From NCBI RefSeq assembly GCF_009389715.1, contig NC_052409.1, forward strand, positions 7,737,605 through 7,801,604: 64,000 bases of DNA, given 5' to 3'. Within the stretch, counting starts at the first letter, position 1. Every line of letters starts with the position of its first letter. The notes under the pieces are model-generated. The model made no database searches and was not told the DNA's origin. It worked only from the letters and a program-made list of their open reading frames with translations. Made by a program: the position numbers and the translations under genes. Source of the stretch: Phoenix dactylifera (lineage: Eukaryota; Streptophyta; Magnoliopsida; Arecales; Arecaceae). Shown piece by piece: positions 60,159 through 64,000 of this stretch.

Positions 60159-62353
60159 TATGCTCGAGTGGATAGTTTCTCAAATTAAGTCAGGTCTAGA
60201 TCGAACGATACAGGTTCCGCATTAGTGATCTGAGTTGTTGGATGTAGTCAACTAGCTCTAAACTACTTATACACCCTAAATCATGTGATTTGGAGACCCC
60301 CAGCTTATGCATCAAATGGACAAAAAATGTATTAATTTTTTGACCACTTGATGCATAGGCTAGGAGTCTCCAACTTGACGTTTGGTGTCTAAGCAGTTTT
60401 GAGGTGGTAGATATTTTCTGATCTAGACTTAACAATATTTGAGTGGAGAGCCAGCCAAGTGTAGCATCTCCCATACACACATGCATGCGCACACAGACAT
60501 ATACATATATGAATATATACGCATATATATATATATATATATATATACATACATGCATGCATATATACACACAAACATATATACATACATATATACACAC
60601 ATACATGCACATATATATTTATATGTATATGTGTGTGTGTATATATATGGAAACTATGCAAAATTAGCAGTTTTTTTGTGAGATGATTTTTTCTTAATCT
60701 TTGAAATTTTTCTTTTCCTTATGTATGTTGGATTATTTTTTCCTAATTTTAATGTAGTTCGCGGAATTAATTATTTTGAATATCACTAACTTCACATGCA
60801 TCTTATTCAAATGTCAAACTTCTTGCATAAGCAGCCATAGCTGCTTCCCCTTTCTTTCCCTGTATCTTCTCCTCTTCTGTCTATTTTTTCCTTCTCTCCC
60901 AAATGTCATCAAAAGCAATGGAAACTACTAGAAGCTGTCAATGATCTGAAACAAAAGCTTTTCCACATGATTTTGACAAGGGTCATTAGACATTGAGTTG
61001 GCTGTTAGAAAGGGTCAAAGTTGGATGTTTTACCATGATCAGTGAGGCATTTTAGTTCATAAATCCAATAAAGAAGCAAACTTTTCAATTTCTGGTGGAA
61101 AAATTGTTACTACTAAGGTAAACTAGGAGCAAGCTTGTGTTCTTATGTTGCATACAAAATTCTTTTGGAACGATGCAAGTATTGAGATATGCTTTATACT
61201 TCTGGTGGGAAAATTGTAACTACTGTGCCCTAACTAGAAGCAAGCTTATGACTTATGTTGGATATAAAGTTATTCTGGAGTGACCCAAAAATACGCTATT
61301 CTTCTATGGTTTCATTGGATGCATAAGTTGTCTATGCACGCCCAGGGTTGGTGACATGACTTTCCCTGAACAATTGGGGTATTTGGGTGAGGGCCGGGGT
61401 GGGAGGCTGAGATCTGTCTCCATAGAAGCATATTTGTTTTGTCCTGGGTTCTTTTGTGATTTTTTTGTATTAATTTTGTTTTATTATGGTCTTGAGTGGC
61501 TTCTTTTTTATAAGTCCAAAGGTTGTACGTATTTCTGAAATGAATTTTAACTTTCTCAGACCTCATGCTTTGGTTTATGATTCTCAAGGACCTGAATGCC
61601 CTGTCTTCTGATCAGACTGATCGTGATGCATGTTGTGTTGAAATGTCGGCTGTATCTCTCATGATTTGTTTCCAAATGTTCTATCTTGATTATATTTTGA
61701 TTGCTGAAAAAACGTTTTTCTTTTCATCTCACCAGTGCCAGAGATGAAGGGGAGGTATCTCTGTGCATCAAAGAGCTGAATTGCCCGAACTTCTATCCTG
61801 CCATGATATCACTGTGGGTCACAGACTCCTTCGAGCGGAAAGACATGGAGAGGGATCTCTTGGCTGCACTGCTTGTCAACCTTTGCAAGTCTCAAGATAG
61901 CTTGCTTGATCAAGTACAACTCATCCAGGGGTAAGAATGCCAGTTGCTAAATCCAAATAAAGATACAGAAGCAAAATTTGATTCGATGAATGAAATCTTA
62001 CAGACTCTCACTTTTTTGCCAGGTTTGAATCTGTTCTCACCTCGCTGGAGGATGCTGTTAATGATGCTCCTAGAGCTGCAGAGTTTCTCGGTCGCATCTT
62101 TGCAAAAGTTATATTGGAGAATGTGGTTCCGCTCAGAGAGATAGGACAGCTTATCCACCAAGGTGGGGAAGAGCCTGGGCGCTTATTAGAACTAGGGCTT
62201 GCATCCGAAGTTCTTGGCAGCATCTTAGAGGTGATCGAAATTGAGAAAGGGGAAGCTATTTTGAATGAGATCCGTGTGAGCTCCAATCTTCAGCTGGAGG
62301 ATTTCCGACCGCCGCATCCAGTCAAGGCAAACAAACTGGGTGCCTTTCTTTAA
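42565..62353 (+). CDS. EIF4G: Eukaryotic translation initiation factor 4G (eIF4G)
   Basis: The scaffold of the cap-binding eIF4F complex; it binds eIF4E, eIF4A, eIF3 and PABP in the cytosol. Nine coding exons: 42565-42767, 42890-43032, 43193-43336, 43554-43621, 43735-43791, 44181-45536, 45662-48990, 61736-61930, 62023-62353. All have GT-AG borders and agreeing phases, totalling 5826 nt (1941 aa). The start [13 protein letters not shown] and the [11 protein letters not shown] block are typical of plant eIF4G. The eIF4E-binding motif YSRDFLL is at residues 1101-1107. MIF4G is at about 1293-1517 ([17 protein letters not shown] ... [19 protein letters not shown]). MA3 starts near 1747 ([11 protein letters not shown]) and continues over the last two exons ([36 protein letters not shown]). 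The MA3 domain is split by a 12.7-kb intron. No stop or frameshift seen. Plant eIF4G is a known recessive resistance locus against some plant viruses in rice; nothing here shows an allele effect. Confidence 0.95.
49915..50270 (-). pseudogene. RNase H (RVT_3-type) remnant of a non-LTR element
   Basis: Minus-strand reading CNMDAGTN ... [20 protein letters not shown] ... [15 protein letters not shown] follows the RNase H order (first Asp, helix with Glu, GDALSIV Asp). It is degraded beyond that point and lies inside the eIF4G intron in antisense direction. Confidence 0.6.
51210..51620. repeat. Degenerate repeat with 'gatacccaactggta' phrases
   Basis: Two related stretches: ttgatacccaactggta near 51230 and cgatacccaactagta near 51482, each followed by ttggtatggtct-like sequence about 250 bp apart. 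The class is unknown. Confidence 0.45.
52325..52835. mobile_element. Non-autonomous DNA element with long pyrimidine core
   Basis: The left end (gccgaaccgtgccgaactgg) and the inverted right end (tttgccagaccagtaccgag) are loosely similar. The interior has a roughly 200-bp CT-rich tract (52535-52740). The architecture resembles the element at 58040-58450. Borders and class are tentative. Confidence 0.45.
53150..55670. other. Intron stretch, no clear feature
   Basis: AT-rich. Around 54196 the phrase gggggcctgtttggg looks like a hAT-type end, but no matching partner was confirmed. Confidence 0.35.
55675..56530. mobile_element. MITE-like element with 'gcgcctaggtgcttaa' inverted ends
   Basis: The left region contains gggcgcctaggtgcttaagt (about 55733) and the right region contains its near inverse, aattaagcgcctaggcagcc (about 56497). 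Between are two related phrases (gcagccagcaggctgtagaa and gcagccaataggctgtaggg) and a GA-rich run. Probably a non-autonomous DNA transposon. Confidence 0.55.
56762..57603. mobile_element. MITE-like element with 'ggatggattgg' inverted ends
   Basis: The left end gcaaaggatggattggagga and the right end, inverted, tgtttggttggggtcataaa then gggaggatggattggg, enclose a very AT-rich core (56980-57330). This resembles hAT-type miniature elements. A target duplication was not confirmed. Confidence 0.5.
58040..58450. mobile_element. Fold-back-like element with GA and CT arms
   Basis: A purine-rich arm (about 58155-58220) and a complementary pyrimidine-rich arm (about 58263-58326) flank a short GC-rich loop. 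The ends hold gtaccgagccgtactgg and cggtacaggcctggcacgg. It is similar in design to 52325-52835. Confidence 0.5.
60063..60152 (+). repeat. (GT/TA)n then (GA)n microsatellite
   Basis: gtgtgtgtatatatat followed by about 27 GA units at 60099-60152. Confidence 0.95.
60477..60650 (+). repeat. TA/CA-rich microsatellite block
   Basis: Long mixed run of atatat and acacatacat, lying in the eIF4G intron. Confidence 0.9.
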
Positions 62354-63009
62354 AGATGAGGATTCTTTGTTTTTGGTTAGATTATTATGTATAGGTCTTT
62401 TAGGGTTCTCCCTTTGGAAATGCTTGTCCTGTAAGGGTTTTTATTATATATATACATATATTAAAAATTTTCCAATGCCTTGATACAATTCACATCTTCA
62501 ATACTGTGAACTAGGTATCATCGGAGCAGCTTAGCTTGTGAATTAGAGTCGGAGAACGTCAGTTTGCTTTGTCCTGGAAATTGGGGGATGTATAAAATTC
62601 TCGCTTGGGGGCTTCGGTTTGCCTTTTGCTATGGCATCTAGTCCATGCCTTCTTGGTCTGTCGGAGCTTCTATGTTGCAACGCAGTTGGATGCTCAACGC
62701 TGTCTGCTGAGATTAGTGCCAGCCTGCTTGTCATGAATATGCCTGTATTTGTGTTCCATTACATATTTTTTGATGGAACCAACCTGATTTGAATACATGC
62801 ATGGGATCAAGAAGAAATTCCAGATTTTTACTCAAATCATTGGAGGATGCCAGGATGATGGATGCCCCAGCTTGCTATGCAAAGATTATATCCTGCTGAG
62901 CAAGAAATCAGTTTGGAGGAAAAGATTGGAATTTCTAGGTTTTCGGATTTTGCGGCCTTTGAAATTTTGAAAGATTTCAGAGAAGAAACAAGGAGAGGAA
63001 AAAAAAGAA
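62354..63009 (+). other. eIF4G 3' UTR and flank
   Basis: The 3' UTR follows the TAA at 62351-62353. The cleavage site was not determined. No other gene is recognised. Confidence 0.5.
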
Positions 63010-63034
63010 GGGGGGGGGGGGGGGGGGGGGGGGG
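63010..63034 (+). repeat. G homopolymer (25 G)
   Basis: An uninterrupted run of 25 G in an A/G-rich context. It could form G-quadruplexes; its length is hard to sequence reliably. Confidence 0.95.
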
Positions 63035-64000
63035 TGGCCGGAGCCACCGTCCTTATTGTGGAGTTTTCTTGTAAGAAATAAAAATATACCATATATTTGA
63101 ACAAATGTTATAATAATTTTTGAAAAATACGAATTAATCGCATTGTAAAAAATGATATAGCGGAGCCAAAATGAATTCATTTAATATAAATGAAAACTTT
63201 ATATAAAGGAAAACAATAAAAAATGAAATAATAATAATAATAATAATGTAGTATTAAACTATAGATGTTGAGTTTTGGTGTAACTAACTATAAAAAATTA
63301 TTTAGAGGGATTTGGATGTGAATGATTATAGCCTTTTCAAATTTAGTCTCTCAATTTATCACTAGGCACCGACAACTTGTTTCGAAATTTGCTTTTTTTT
63401 TTTTTTTTTTTTGAGGTGGCAAAAATTGACTAAACGTACTTAGGTTAGTGCTTATTTGGGTTGGGTTTGGATCAAAGTGATTTTAGTTAGGGTCAAGTAT
63501 GGTTTAAAATTTCTGACCAAACTTTGAGTGGGTCGAAGCTTTGACCCAACTCAAGCAATGAGTGCAAGGATCTATTTGGGTTGGAACCGTTTAAGTTGTC
63601 ATGATTTTGGATAAGAATTTAATAGTTCTTTTTTAACATCAATTGTTTAAATCATTTTGGTAAAGAGTAGGTAAGAATTGTAAGGATTGGATTTGATATG
63701 TTAGGTCTATTTGAGATTGAACCACAGAAAAGAGATCAAGCTGGGGTCAAATACGTCATTTCAGACCATGGGTAGATCTCAAAATTTGTTTAAAGAAAGT
63801 AAACATATTAACAACAAAAGGTTTTGTCACGAGGAAATGTGAATTAAACAATATCTAGTACATAGTTAAGCATAGTTAGGTTTAAAAATATTTGTTGTTG
63901 AGTCTTAAGGTAACTCCTAAGATGCTTAATTCACATAATTCTTACTCGTTTTTAATCATTTCCTAGAGGAGTGACGTTTAGACTTATTCTGGAAATTGAG
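63035..64000. other. Right-edge intergenic DNA
   Basis: AT-rich, with (AAT)n at about 63223-63248 and a poly-T at about 63392-63412. No gene is recognised. Confidence 0.45.

Larger units (their letters stand above)
48991..61735 (+). other. Giant eIF4G intron (12.7 kb)
   Basis: Donor ag|gtaaca at 48990/48991 and acceptor accag| at 61735/61736, joining codon FYS of the MA3 domain. It holds a LINE RNase H remnant, several non-autonomous DNA elements and microsatellites, with no host gene recognised. It stands far above the other introns of the gene (92-400 bp). Confidence 0.85.

Noticed and set aside
60196..60681. Tyr/Ile-rich frames ([13 protein letters not shown] and similar)
   Set aside because: Direct translations of a TA/CA microsatellite.
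1..64000. tRNA, rRNA or snRNA genes
   Set aside because: No B-box-type ggttcgaatcc with a fitting cloverleaf or rRNA-like stretch was noticed by eye; a tRNA or covariance-model scan was not possible here.

Overview
The window is plant nuclear DNA and looks monocot, most likely a palm (Arecaceae). The reasons are large introns, dense nested retrotransposons, AT-rich intergenic DNA, and a WUSCHEL-type homeobox gene whose N- and C-termini look like the monocot (rice-type) protein. The species is inferred, not proven. Several frame breaks in otherwise good genes are one-base homopolymer changes. That is typical of a draft assembly, and a 100-N gap is present.

Layout. (1) 1-2408, + strand: 3' part of a formyltetrahydrofolate deformylase (PURU) gene, four exons, running off the left edge. 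(2) 3177-7490: assembly gap, then the 3' end of a Tat-lineage Ty3/gypsy element (a spliced antisense ORF, a polypurine tract and the 3' LTR), a truncated second LTR, and a decayed gypsy pol split by a nested 380-bp element. (3) About 8.3-10.1 kb: end of a CACTA transposon with palindromic subterminal repeats. (4) 11442-13473, + strand: a short WEB/DUF827-family coiled-coil gene with a TRIM LTR in its intron. (5) 13.9-18.1 kb: a cluster of TRIM miniature retrotransposons and an LTR-like repeat containing a 50-bp tandem array. (6) 19014-20507, - strand: a three-exon WUSCHEL gene. (7) 27928-33706, - strand: a 5'-truncated, inactivated L1-type LINE with a 14-bp target duplication. It is followed by a second LINE tail nested in a hAT-like non-autonomous element. 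(8) 36854-40106: a structurally complete hAT transposon with a long transposase ORF and a perfect 8-bp target duplication. (9) 42565-62353, + strand: the nine-exon eIF4G gene (about 1941 aa), including a 12.7-kb intron full of repeats. (10) 62354-64000: 3' flank.

The host genes (PURU, a WEB-family gene, WUS, eIF4G) have no obvious joint function. They cover one-carbon metabolism, a coiled-coil protein, stem-cell identity and cap-dependent translation. Most other recognisable sequence is transposable-element debris, with LINE RNase H tails in at least six places.
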